Assembly: GCA_032164245.1 (NCBI GenBank)
Contig: JAVMKO010000003.1
Coordinates: 42,534,890 to 42,598,889 of the forward strand
Direction: 5' to 3'
Origin: Sternotherus odoratus
Taxonomy: Eukaryota > Chordata > Testudines > Kinosternidae
DNA: 64,000 nt
Positions 48,183-59,479 of this stretch are shown in pieces. The position numbers and the translations under genes were made by a program. Below the pieces are notes generated by a model, which was not told the DNA's origin, made no database searches, and saw nothing but the letters and a program-made list of their open reading frames with translations. Each line of letters opens with the position of its first letter. Within the stretch, counting starts at the first letter, position 1.

Positions 48183-49166
48183 CTACATACCCTGCCCAGC
48201 TAGCAGCGACTGCATCAAGATGGTAAAGATGCTGGGCAGGTTTGCTTGGGCGAGTACTTCAGTGTCTGGGATCTTATCCTGCCACTTGATGTTGAGGATT
48301 TTCCTGAGACTTGTTGTGTGGAAGTCGTTCAGCTTCTTGGCATGGCGCTGATACACAGTCCAGGTTTCGCTGGCGTAGAGCAGTGTGGGAAGAACAACCG
48401 CCCTGTATACTTTCAGCTTGGTCTGGGTGGTGATGCCTCTTCTGTTCCAGACATTGGTGTTTAATCTGCTGAAAGTTACACTGGCTCTAGCGATCCTGAT
48501 ATTCACCTCATCATCTATGGTGGCAAGGTGTGTGAATCTGTTCACTGCATTAAGTCTCTGGCCGTTAATAGTGATGTTGGGCTCAACATAGGGCTTCCCT
48601 AGGGCTGGCTGATGCAAAACTTCAGTCTTCTTTATACTGATGATTAGACCGAAGTTTGCACAGGCGTTGGAAAACTTGTCTACGCTGCGTTGCATATCAG
48701 CTTCTGAGCCAGCGTTGAGAGCACAGTCATCAGCAAACAGAAAGTCTCGAATAATGTCTGTCATGACCTTGGTTTTCGCCTGAAGCTTCCTTAGGTTGAA
48801 CAGCTTACCGTCAGTGCGGTACCTGATGCCAATTCCAATGCCTCCGTATCTGAAAGCATCGGTCAACATAGCGGAGAATATAATGCTGAAGAGTGTAGGT
48901 GCCAGGACACAACCCTGCTTCACACCGTTTGTAACAGGAAAAGGCTCAGATGACTTGCCGTTGTCCTGGACTCGTGCCTGCATACCTTCACAGAACTGTT
49001 GGACCATAGAGATGAACTTCCTTGGCCATCTGTACTTGGCCATGATCTTCCACAGGCACTCTCTACAAACAGTATCGAAAGCCTTGGTCAGGTCGACATA
49101 GGTGGAGAACAGGTCGGACCTCTGCTCCTGACACTTCTCTTGTAGTTGTCTCGCAGCAAACACCAT
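48183..49166 (-). pseudogene. RTE-type reverse transcriptase, main open frame (327 codons)
   Basis: YVDLTKAFDTV at residues 23-33 (motif A, Asp 25), GVKQGCVLAPTLFSII at 81-96 (motif B), FLFADDCAL at 142-150 (motif C, Asp 146-147), then SIKKTEVL (about 176-183) and ITTQTKLKVYRAVVLPTLLY with ASETW (about 262-286), all in family order. About nine residues of the 'YLGS' thumb motif are missing around residue 222 (FTHLATIDDEV), an apparent small in-frame deletion. It ends LLAGQGM, where a frameshift moves the family sequence to the next frame (GHV-type motif, then MPDHRLPKRLFYGE). Confidence 0.8.
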
Positions 49167-49167
49167 G

Positions 49168-49824
49168 TCAATGGTCCCACACTTTTTCCAAAATCCGCAC
49201 TGACTTTCTGGCAGAAGTCCCTAGTCCAGATGTGCTGTTAGGTGGTTTAGCAGGATCCTGGCGAGTATCTTGCCTGCGATGGAGAGTAGGGAATATACCT
49301 CTGTGGTTATCACAGAGCTGCCTGTTCCCTTTCCTCTTGTACAGGTGTACGATGAAAGCATCTTTGAACTCCTGCGGGATCGTCTCCTGTTGCCACATAA
49401 GTAGGAACAGTTGATGGAGCCTTTCAGTCATGGCAGTGCTGCCTTCCTTATAAATCTCAGCTGAGATGGAGTCTGAGCCAGGAGCTTTGCCACTGGAGAG
49501 GAGATGGATCTCTTTCTGCATCTCTAATAAAGTAGGCAGGTCATCCAGTGCCTCGTTAATGGGCACTTGCGGGAGACGATCAATGGCTTCATCATTGATG
49601 GACAAGGGACGGTTCAGAATGCTGTTGAAGTGTTCAGCCCACCTTACAAGAATCTTATCCTTATCATTAATCAAAGTGTTTCTGTCAGCGCTAAGGAAAG
49701 GGCATGATACTGAGGATGTAGGTCCGTACACTTCTTTCAGGGCATCATAGAAATTCTTCATGTCATGCCTGTCAGCATAGCCTTGAATCTCATCGGCTTT
49801 TCTGCTAAGCCAAGTGTCTTGCAT
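49168..49824 (-). pseudogene. RTE-type LINE, linker and RT fingers (218 codons)
   Basis: Contains NFYDALKEVYGPTSS (about 24-38) and a stretch SSGKAPGSDSISAEIYKEG (about 109-127; the G-K-A-P-G-x-D motif of LINE polymerases), then FKDAFIVHLYKRKGNR and CDNHRGI (RT motifs 0-1). These precede the frame at 48183-49166. The two frames are out of register by a frameshift near 49165. Confidence 0.75.
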
Positions 49825-50043
49825 CTGACAGAGTTTTTGCTGTATGGATCTCCGAATATTGCTGAACGCATCTTTCTTTGATGTGGACTTGGGATTGTTA
49901 AGGTAGGGTTGATGGGCACGGTGCTTTTCTTCCGGTAGCTGCTTGATCTCATTGCAGTTCTCATCAAAACAGTCTTTATGCTTTCTGGTTGAGAGCCCCA
50001 GGATCTCTGTAGCTGTACTGTAGACCAGCCCTCTGAGTGTCGC

Positions 50044-51000
50044 TCAGTTGACATCCACATTCTGGCTGTCAAGAGGGGTGGATTCCAGATGTTCTTCCAA
50101 TGCATCCACAAAGGACTGTTTAGTGCTTGTGATCTTCAACTTGGTGATATTCAGCCGTTTGGGAGCCTTCTTTCCTTGTGGGCATCTTTTATGTTGAATA
50201 CGGATGTTAAGCTTGGTGAGGATGAGGCGGTGGTCTGTCCAGCAGTCAGCGCCACACGTGGCCTTGGTCACCCGAACATCCCGCCTATCCCTCTTCCTGA
50301 CGATAACATAGTCGATCAGGTGCCAGTGTTTGGAGCGAGGGTGTTTCCATGATGTCCGGTTATGGGTAGGGAGGTGGAAGATTGTATTTGTGATGAGCAG
50401 CTTGTGTTCTGCACAGGTCTGGAGCAAGAGAAGACCATTGTTGTTACAGTTACCCACTCCATGTTTTCCAAAGACTCCATCCCAGGCAGTGTGGTCAGAG
50501 CCGACTCTTGCATTAAAGTCACCAAGAATGATGAGCTTTTCTGCCTTTAGAGCATTGGCAATGACTTAATGGAGTTCCTCATAGAACTTGACCTTTACTT
50601 CCTCTGGGTTGGTCATGGTTGGAGCATAGGCACTGACGATGGTAAGGTGCTTCTTACCAGATAGAAGAGGGAGTTTCATGGTCATGAGCCTGTCGTTTAC
50701 CCCCTTTGGAAGTCCTGCCAACTTGCTAATAAGAGCTGTCTTCACTGCAAAGCCAACACCTGCCTCACGACGCTCATTGCTTTCTTTGCCACTCCAAAAG
50801 AAGGTATAACCAGAGCCCCTTTCGCATAGTTCACCTTCCCCTGCTAGCCGAGTCTCACTCAGGGCTGCAATATCAATGTTGTATCTGACAAGTTCGTTTC
50901 CAATTAGGGCCGTTCTCCTCTGACGTCTAGCCACACCGTCTCTGTCCAATAATGTGTGCACGTTCCATGCACCCAATATGACAGGAACAATCCTCAATTT
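50044..51000 (-). pseudogene. LINE AP-endonuclease domain (one nonsense codon)
   Basis: Nicks target DNA to start target-primed reverse transcription. The N-terminal part (50997-50566) opens LGAWNVHTLLD (the N of the metal site), then IAALSETRLAGEGEL (catalytic E in S-E-T-R) and YTFFWSG. After the TAA the same frame continues: [13 protein letters not shown] (the G-D-F-N motif), then [20 protein letters not shown] (W and I-D-Y), and near the end a D-H-R in place of the usual S-D-H motif. So all but the last catalytic site look conserved. The first Met shown by a standard reading is an alternative codon (TTG); in-frame sequence continues upstream to about 51050. Confidence 0.8.
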
Positions 51001-51055
51001 TTTATTTGAGTTTGATTTTCGACCGCCCCTCCATCTGCGGTAAGCTGGCTGGTAC

Positions 51056-52825
51056 TGTTACAACAGCTAGAAACAACATAAGGCCCCTTGTAGATAGCAC
51101 TCAGGCATTTTGACCACCATGCTATGAAAATACCATTCTATCACAGAATACGCTATCACTTACAGTGTTTCTAGCACTAGGGCTGAAAAAATGGCATCAC
51201 ATTTGTAAGTCCAGATGCAGCCCTGGAGACTTTTCTTTTATGTTTTATTATTATTTTCCTTAATCTAAAAGAGTCTATGTTTGGTTCTTTGTGTATGGAA
51301 ACAAAAGAGATGACATTCCAGAGACAGTAAATGTATAATTTGCAGTAATAATTTATTGAATAAGTTTACTCTGCATGCCTACTTTTAAGGGATATTTTTG
51401 TAACCACAGTTTACTAGAAGGTAGTAAAACCTTCTCTTCCAAAGTGTGTCCAAAACTTCATTTGCATCCCTGTAGGGGCTATAATATTGCACACTTGGAT
51501 TTGGAACTCTTTCTTCTTACCTTTCTTTACTACCAACTATTAAGGTTTATTTCAGCGATAACCTTAGATCTATATGACATTAGAAGGGCTATTGCTGCTT
51601 TTTGTCAACTCTTGTGCTTCTATACGTCTAGATTAGTATATGTATAGAACTAAAACCCCGCAGTAGCATTTTTTTCTGACTAACCTAGCATTCTTTCTAT
51701 TATGTACTGAGAAATCGTTTCATCAAATTGATTTTATTGATGAAATAAAAAACGTCAGTGAAGCATTTTTTTTTAAGTTTCACATGCCCTGAAAGGGGTT
51801 TTGCCTCATAAACTATATGATTCAAAGATGCAAAAGGAGTATGATTTTATAAAGCCAGCTTAGCTCTATTTGTCCTTTTAGTTCTAAAATATTGCATGAC
51901 TTTATTAGTCAAATTCAAATACAACAGCCCAAATATAAAAAAAAACAGTTAAGACACTTCTGCTAATTGGTTGTCCTACACTGACAGAATATGTTCAGAT
52001 ATCCATGACACTTTGCTCCACAATAAAGCTAAGTCTCTAATTATACATTGCATAATGTTGTTTCATCCTAAACATATAAGTCACTAAAAGAAAAAAGTCA
52101 AGAATGTAACATTATTAGTAAGAAAGATCCCTTTAAAGAACATTTGGTTGCTTAGCAACTCCCGCAAAAGGTAACAAATAGTAAAACTTTTCCTACTACC
52201 ACTCCTTTTAAAAAAGTGTAATGTTTATACAACAGTATGTTTCATCAGCATGCTTTGTGAAAAGGATTTTAACAGTCAGGAGATGTGACTGTGTTTAAGA
52301 TTCCTTTTTCCAGTTACTAGTTCATTGTCAGCAGCAGCTAAAGAGCAGCTTTATGTGCATTCAGATACAGCCAGGAAATTAGTTCTGCATGACTGATTCA
52401 GCACTGTAGCACTGAGACCAACTATCACCCATTTCCTTAAACTACTGTTTATTTCTTCAAGCGAGAACAATGTTAAATATCACAATTCTGACGAGAACAA
52501 AATCCAGCAACTTCATTTTGCTTTTATGTAAATGATAAAAGCACTTGCAAGGTAGTGTCCTGGTTTGCTGTTACCATTTTGTGATCTAGGCATACTTTTT
52601 TATATATATAATTTAGATTTCTTGACAACTCCTAATAGTTTATTTGGTGTTTTCTTTGGAACTAAATGAAATCAGAAAGCCACATGTCAGCTAAATGAAT
52701 CCTGGTGAAATTATTTGAACAATTAAAAAATGAAACAGCTAAAATGAAACATTTCCCTTGATTTAAGGTTTATTGTATCTTTTGTGATGTGAAAACTAAT
52801 TGGGTCTTTTAGTGAGTGATGACTG
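51056..52825. other. Unannotated AT-rich sequence
   Basis: No gene or repeat recognised. Confidence 0.35.
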
Positions 52826-52829
52826 TAGA

Positions 52830-53085
52830 GACGCAGGTGTTGTCTTTTGGTTAAGGTAATGAGTTAGGCATGAGAATATGTGGGGGGTCATTTTCCATCT
52901 CTGCCACTGACTTTCTGGGTGACTTCTGTCAAATCACTTAATTTCTGCTTCCATTCCCCACTTACTTATGAAATGAGAATGGTAATAATAATCCCTTTTC
53001 CCTATAGTTTGTCTTTCTTGTTAGATTAAATTATAAATTTTTCAAGAAGGAATCTGTCTTTCATTATGTGCTTATTATGTGCCCA
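52830..53085 (+). repeat. MIR/CORE-SINE copy
   Basis: Collinear MIR: gacgcaggtgttgtcttttg, cattttccatctctgccact, then tgggtgacttctgtcaaatc and atgagaatggtaataataat, with the 3' 'tctttcattatgtgctt' part. Confidence 0.65.
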
Positions 53086-53114
53086 AAATCAGTTGAGGCC
53101 TCTAGTCACTACAC

Positions 53115-53447
53115 TGGGGATTGGCAACCTTTGGCACACGGCCAGTCAGGGAAATCCGCTGGTGGTCCGGGATGGTTTGTTTACCTACAGCGTCGGCAGG
53201 TTCAGCTGATCTCAGCTCCCACTGGCTGCAGTTCACTGTTCCAGGCCTATAGGGGCTGTGGGAAGCGGCGGCTAGCACATCGCTCAGCCCACACCACTTC
53301 CCACAACCTCCATTCGCCTGGAATGGAGGACCATTGCCAGTGGGAGCTGCGATTGACAGAACATGCAGATGCTGCAGATAAACAAACCATCCTGGCCCAC
53401 CAGCGGATTACCCTGAAGGGCCACATGCCAAAGGTTGCCAATCCCTG
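53115..53447. mobile_element. hAT-type MITE (333 bp), near-palindromic
   Basis: The ends are inverted: ggattggcaacctttggca at the left and tgccaaaggttgccaatcc at the right, 19 bp and perfect. The arms extend inward with GC-rich complementary blocks (about 53180-53270 against 53290-53390). Flanking 8-mers CACTACAC (53107-53114) and CACTATAC (53448-53455) match at 7 of 8, fitting a hAT target-site duplication. The 131-codon frame at 53068-53463 is an artefact of the palindrome. Confidence 0.85.
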
Positions 53448-53455
53448 CACTATAC

Positions 53456-54255
53456 CAATATAAATTATAACAAAGATCACTATAAATAGGTAAGTGTATT
53501 TTGAGCTCTCTACAGAACATTTTAAACTGTTTGTTTCCTAGCAAAAACAAATATCGTCTTTTTTATTTATTTAATCAATTTATTCATTTATCTATTGAAT
53601 TCAGTAAGTTTACTCTTGTAGCTAAGTGCATTGTTTATCACTGTGAAATGAAAGAATACAGCTTGCTACTGACATAACTGTTATTTTCTTTGATGCTTGA
53701 TAAGAGAATTTTTTTCTCATCTATGTCTGGCTTGTACAGCAAGAGAACTTCCTATCACTACCATACTGCTTGTAAAATGCTGAAAAGGTATGGCTTATGT
53801 TTTTTATTCGGTTGAAAAAAGAACTCTGATCCATAAATATAGATTGCATGAAAAGTAGAGAATATTAGAGCATATGATCTATGTGAAAAAAATGGTGGTC
53901 ATGTTTTGCTTTGTTTTTTAATGCATTTTACCAGTGCGAATAGCTGAGTAACTTGTTTTCAATCTTGAATGGGTCAGTGAGAACCAATGAGTGATGCCAG
54001 AAGAGTGATATGTGAGTTATGAAAAATGTTCTAGTGTAAGAAAAATGCATTATGTGGCAGCGTGAAGCTAGCAATTTGAAAATTGTATGCACTCTGCCCA
54101 ATCCGTTGCCTCTTGTCTGCAGTGTGCCTGTAATCTTCCCCAAAGAAGACATGCCATTACAAGCAATGTGACCACTAACACAGCTGGTGCAGTTAGAGGT
54201 AGCTATCCAGCAGTGTGTTAATAAAAAAAATCTGATGGAGAACAACTCTCCCAGC
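53456..54255. other. Unannotated AT-rich sequence
   Basis: Nothing recognised. Confidence 0.35.
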
Positions 54256-54261
54256 TCCAGC

Positions 54262-54720
54262 TAAGTATTATCTCATAGACTTAAGGTCAGAAAGTACCAA
54301 CATCATCATCTAGTCTGATCTCCTGCACATTGCAGGCCACAGAACCTCACCAACCCACTCCGGAAATAGACCCCTAACCTCTCTCTGAGGTCCTTAAATC
54401 ATAGTTTAAAGACTTTGAGTTAAAGAGAATTCACAATTTACACCAGTTTAAACCTGTAAGTGACCTGTGCCCCAGGCTGTAAAGGAAGTTGAACCCCCAC
54501 CAGGGTCTCTGCCAATCTGACCTGGGGGGATATTCCTTCCCAACCCCAAATATGGCAGTCAGTTAGATACTGAGCATGTGGGCAAGATCCACCAGGCAGA
54601 TATCTGGGCAAGAAATCTCTGTAGTAACTAAGAGCCCTTCCCATCTAGTGTTCTGCCTCCAGCCATTGGGGATTTTTGCCAGAGGGTCACATATCACCAT
54701 AGACAGTCAGTCCCATCATA
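54262..54720 (-). mobile_element. CR1-type LINE 3' fragment
   Basis: The plus strand starts tcatagacttaaggtcagaa, then catctagtctgatctcctgc, cccaggctgtaaaggaagtt, ttccttcccaaccccaaata. This is the reversed 3' part of a CR1 family with an 'agaatcatag'-type tail. It is a different CR1 lineage from the copies at 22017 and 55530. Confidence 0.65.
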
Positions 54721-55525
54721 CCTTATCTTCAGAAAACTAAATCTCGAACACTGGGCCTACTCCTGTGTAGCAACATGTACTAATGTGTCCAGGGTGAATT
54801 TCACAGTGGTGAAGTGAAAGGCGAGAACAAGACTTTCCACACCGATTCAGCTCCATATTACCTGTCCACCCCTCATAAAAATGGGCCATCACCAGTCTCA
54901 TCTCAGCCAATAGAAAGAAAAGCAAGGGGACAAGATGGGACAGAGTGATGGGATCCGCATTTTCACAGTTCTGTTGACCCCAAACCTCACAGAAGTTGCA
55001 TGGTGTGACACAATCCAGCCCCAACTTTCCTGGTATTTGGTACCTGCTGGGTGCATCTGTTATGAGCAGATTACATCTTTTATTCTGTGGGCCAAAACTA
55101 CTCCTCCTCCTCTCATGGGGATGCTGGACCAATTTTGATAGTGGGCATACTAAGAGCCACTGAACCAAACTGTAAATCCTATATAAAATGGAAACCACTT
55201 GAAGCCAGGAGGTGGTGCAGCACCCCCAGTGCCCCTTATTCCAGCACCTATGTCCTCTCATTCCCTGCTGCTACCTTTGAGGCAATATGTACTCCCAGGA
55301 TTCATGGAGGGAGCATGAATCTTAGTCCCCATGTGTGGGGCTAAGATTGTGATAAGCTCTTGTAAAGGGTACAAGATAGTGATGAGATGTATTTGTGCAA
55401 GGACCAGCCACAATTTGGGTCTTATGTGCTTTAGTGGATTTGGTTTTGTAGACCCTGGATTTAACAAAACATAAAAGAAGGACTTACAGTTATTGTCAAA
55501 ACATTGCTTGAATAATAAGAATATA
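54721..55525. other. Unannotated sequence
   Basis: A 174-codon minus-strand frame at 54737-55261 starts with an ATG but has no domain. The 55195-55250 region ('gcagcacccccagtgcccct') looks repeat-like. No exon is supported. Confidence 0.3.
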
Positions 55526-56921
55526 GCTGTAGGGATAGACTACTGACCACCCAACCAGGATAGTGATAGTGATTGTGAAATGCTTAGGGAGAGAGGCTAT
55601 ACATTTATTTTAAAAAAACTTGATAATAATGGAGGATTTCAACTATCCCCATATTGACTGGGTACATGCCACCTCAGAACAGGATGCAGAGAAAAAGTTT
55701 ATTGACACCTTAAATGATGGCTTCTTGGAGTAGCCGGTCCTGGAACCCACAAGAGGAGAGGCAATTCTTGATTTAGTCCTAAGTGGAGCACAGGATCAAG
55801 TCCTAGAGGTGAATATAGCTGGACCGCTTAGTAATAGTGACCATAATATAATTAAATTTAACATCCCTGTGGCAGGGAAAACACCATAGTGGTCCACCAC
55901 AGTAGCATTTAATTTAAGAAAGGGGAACTACACAAAAATGAGGAGATTAGTTAAACAGAAATTTAAAAGGACAGCACCAAAAGTAAAATCAGTACAAGCC
56001 TCATGGAAACTTTTTAAAGATGCCATAATAGAGGCTCAACTTAACTGTATATGCCAAATTAAAAAACATAGTAAATTAAAAAACATAGTAAGAGAACCAA
56101 AAGAAGTGCCACAGTAGCTAAACAACACAGTAAAAGAAGCTGTGAGAGGCAAAAAGGCATCCTTTAAAAATTTGAAGATAAATCCTAATGAAGAAAATAG
56201 AAAGGAGCATAAACAAATGAAGTGTAAAAATATGATTAGGAAGGTCAAAAAAGAATTTGAAGAACAGCCAGACAAAGACTTGTAAAAGTAATGGAAAAAA
56301 ATAAGTATAAGTATAAGGAAGCTTGCTAAACCACCAGTTGGGCCACTGGACGATCAAGATGCTAAAGAAGCACTCAAGGACGATAAGGCCATTACAGAGA
56401 AACTAAATGAATTCTTTGCATCAGTCTTCATAGTTGAGGATGTGAGGGACATTCTCAAACCCAAGCCATTCTTTTTAGGTGACACATCGAAGGAACTGCC
56501 CCAGATTGAGATGTCATTAAAGGAGGTTTTGGAACAAATTGATAAACTAATAGTAATAAGCCATCAGGACCAGATGGTATTCAGCCAAGAGTTCTGTAGG
56601 AACTGAAATGTGAAATTGCAGGACTACTAACTGTGATCCATAACCTATCATTTTAATCAGCTTCTGTGTCAGATGACTGGAGGATAGCTAATATGATGCT
56701 ACGTTTTTAAAAGGGCTTCAGAGGTGACCCTGGCAATTACAGACTGGTACGCCTGATTTCAGTAATGGGCAAACTGATTGAAACTATAGTAAAGAAAAAA
56801 AATTGTCACACACATAGATGAACATAATTTGTTAGGGAATAATTAACATGTTTTTTGTAAAGGGAAATCATGCTTCAACAATCTACGAGAACACTTTCAG
56901 AGGGTCAATAAGCCTGTGGAC

Positions 56922-56925
<4 letters not shown>

Positions 56926-56952
<27 letters not shown>
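56926..56952. repeat. (AT)n microsatellite inside the CR1 copy
   Basis: About 27 bp of TA dinucleotides inserted at a position where the other copy has non-repetitive sequence. Confidence 0.9.
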
Positions 56953-57454
56953 TTAGATTTTCAGAAAGCCTTTGACAAGGTCCCTCACTAAAGGCTCTTA
57001 AGCAAAGTGAGCTGCCACGGAATAAGAGGGAAGGTTCTTTCATGGATTGGTAACTGTTAAAAGATAGAAAACAAAGGGTAGGAATAAATGGTCAGTTTTC
57101 AGAAAGGAGAGCGGTAAATTAGTGGTGTCCCCAAAGGGTCTGTATTGGGCCCAGTCCTATTCAACATGTTCATAAATGATCTGGAAAAAGGGGTAAACAA
57201 TTAGGTGGTAAAATTTGCAGATGATACAAAAGATAGCTAAGCCCCAGGCAGACTGTGAAGAACTACAAGAGGATCTCTCAAAACTGGGTGACTGGGCAGA
57301 AATTCAATGTTAATAATTATAATAATGCACAATGGAAAACATAATCTCAACTATACATGCAAAATGATAAGGGTCTAAAATAGCTGTTACCACTCAAGAA
57401 AGAGATCTTGAAATCGTCGTGTATAATTCTCTGAAAACATCTACTTAGTGTGCA

Positions 57455-57753
57455 GTGGCAGTCAAAAAAGACAACAGAATGTTGGGAATCATTAAGAAAG
57501 TGACAGATAATGAGACAGAAAATATCATATTGCCTCTATATAAATCCATGGTATGCCCACATCTTGAATGCTGTGTGCAGATCTGTTCTCCCCATCTCAA
57601 AAAAGACTATTGGAATTGGAGAAGTTTCAGAAAAGGGCAACAAAAGTGATTAGGAGTATGGAACAGCTGCTGCATGAGGAGAGATTAATAAGACTGAGAC
57701 TTTTCAGCTTGGAAAAAGAGATGACTAAGGGAGAATATGATAGAGGTCTATAA
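57455..57753 (+). pseudogene. CR1 reverse transcriptase C-terminal fragment
   Basis: Two overlapping pieces (57455-57649 and 57568-57753, in different frames) encode NRMLGIIKK...ILPLYKSMV and then ERLIRLRLFSLEKE, matching residues about 222-305 of the frame at 22220-23416. A frameshift lies around 57600-57650. Confidence 0.75.
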
Positions 57754-58196
57754 AATCATGACTGGTGTGAAGAAAGTAAATCAGGAAATGATATTTACTC
57801 TCTCATAACACAATAAATAGGGGTCAAATGAAATTAATAGGCAGCAGGTTTAAAAACAAAATACAAGGACGTATTTCTTCATACAACACAGAGTCAACCT
57901 GTGCAACTCCTTGCCAAAGGATATAGTGAAGGCGAAGGCAGTAGCAGTGTTAAAAAAAAAGAAGTAGACATGTTCATTATGGATAGATACATCAATGGCT
58001 ATTACCCAGGGCAGGGATGGTTTCCGTAGTCTCTGTTTGCCAGAAGCTGGGAATGGGCAACAGGGAATGGATCACTTAATGATTACCTGTTCTGTTCATT
58101 CCCTCTCCAGCACCTGATATTGGCCACTGTTGGAAGACAGGATACTGGGCTAGATGGACCTTTGGTCTGACCCAGTATGGCCATTCTTACATAAGT

Positions 58197-58862
58197 ATAA
58201 AAATATAATTAGGAAGGCCAAAAAATAGCTACAAGAACAGCTATCCAAAAACTGAAAAAGTAACAGCAAACAAATTTTAAGTACATCAGAAGCAGGAAGG
58301 CTGCTAAACAAACAGTGGAGCCCCTGGATAATCAAAATGCTAAAGTTGCACTCAAGGACAATAAGGCCATTGCAGAGAAACTAAATAAATTATTTGCATC
58401 AGTCTTCATGACTGAGGATGTGAGGGAGATTCTCAAACCTGAGCCAATCTTCAGGTGTCATTACAGGAAGTTTTAAAATGAACTGATAAATTAAACAGTA
58501 ATAAGTCACCAGGACCAAAACAAAACACAAGGAAGCATTTCTTCACATAATGCAGAGTCAACCTGTGGAACTCCTTGCCAAAGGATATTATGAAGGCCAA
58601 GACACTAACAGTATTGAAAAAAGAACTAGACATGTTCTTTTGGATAGACCATCAATGACTATTAGCCAGGATAGGCAAGGATGGTGGGTATCCCCCAGCC
58701 TCTGTTTGCCAGAAGCTGGTAATCGTTGACAGGGGTTGGATCACTTGATGATTACCTGTTCTGTTCATTCCCTATGAAGTACCTGAAATTGGTCACTGTT
58801 GAAAGTCAGATTACTGGACTAGATGGACCATTGATCTGACCCAGTATGGCTGTTCTTATACT
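58197..58862 (+). mobile_element. Second CR1 copy, head-to-tail, with large internal deletion
   Basis: It begins aaaaatataattaggaaggc, equivalent to 56228 in the previous copy, and runs to accaggacc (about 58518). It then jumps to aacacaaggaagcatttcttc, equivalent to about 57860. About 1.3 kb of reverse transcriptase is missing. It ends with its own 3' end, ctgacccagtatggctgttc. It directly follows the first copy in the same direction. Confidence 0.8.
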
Positions 58863-59475
58863 TTTATTGAATTTCTCATCACATTCGCGGTAAAAGATAA
58901 ATTTATACACAAGGAGATTATAGGAGACAACAGAAAACTTCAGGATCAAATGCTATTTTTTCCAATTTGGGAACAATAGTGATGACTACATTTTAAAAAG
59001 TCCTAGTGGAGTCAACCATAGGGCCCAAAAAGGACCTTTTATCCAAAATGATGAAATAAGAAGTTAATGAAAATGAGCAGGGAAATGGAAGAAAAGATAA
59101 ATGAGTCACATTAAAAGCACAGTTTTCATGTCTTCCATATAGAATGATGCTCATCCTGTGACACCTCGGTGTCAGAAGATGAACAACTATAGAAGCTGTA
59201 TAGTGAAAAGCAGTCCACAGTATAATGTTCAAGGAAAGATGTCAATCTAATTTAAAAGTAAGATTCAAACTAGGGAAGAAATATTTTGGAAGTACCAAGG
59301 TCTTGTTTGAGATACTCCAGAAGAGAATTGTCAATAATAACAAATCCTGCCTTGAGATGAAGTCAGATGAGAGAACAGATTCAACATTAGGAACACCTGC
59401 CCAGCAAGAAAAGAGTTTTCTCATTATTTCAAAAAAGGCCAAATGTCATAATCAAAATAGTCAGGAAGTTCATGT
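58863..59475. other. Unannotated AT-rich sequence
   Basis: No gene recognised; frames are short. Confidence 0.3.
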
Positions 59476-59479
59476 TGAA

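Larger units (their letters stand above)
48070..51055 (-). mobile_element. RTE-type LINE, nearly whole endonuclease and polymerase, 3'-truncated
   Basis: Reading right to left: AP-endonuclease (about 51000-50050), connecting region (about 50110-49760), reverse transcriptase (49824-48183) and C-terminal basic tail (48177-48070). The endonuclease has only one in-frame stop (TAA near 50564); four or so frameshifts break the rest. CpG sites are frequent, unlike the flanks, which suggests a relatively young copy. The usual C-terminal ~60 residues and 3' UTR are missing: the frame runs only to GQKKHFKDKDLK, with a stop at 48070-48072. Most LINE insertions lose the 5' end, so loss of the 3' end is odd. 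Confidence 0.88.
55530..58196 (+). mobile_element. CR1-type LINE, longer copy with endonuclease remnant
   Basis: The EN remnant (about 55620-55860) shows DFNYPHIDW (ggatttcaactatccccata, about 55634) and a later SDHN-type motif (agtgaccataat). The RT region follows (56300-57650): the S-G-P-D-G site near 56560, an LDF-KAFD region near 56950-56980 interrupted by (AT)n, a GVP-type motif (agtggtgtccccaaaggg, about 57121) and FADDT (gcagatgatac, about 57219). The 3' end is ggtctgacccagtatggcca (about 58165). The reading frames are broken at dozens of points; the pieces at 57455-57649 and 57568-57753 are the largest. It resembles the copy at 22017-23457 in the opposite orientation. Confidence 0.85.

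Noticed and set aside
53068..53463. 131-codon frame
   Set aside because: Covers the palindromic hAT MITE; not protein-like.
54737..55261. 174-codon minus-strand frame
   Set aside because: No recognisable domain or splice context, and a similar-sized frame would be expected by chance in 64 kb.
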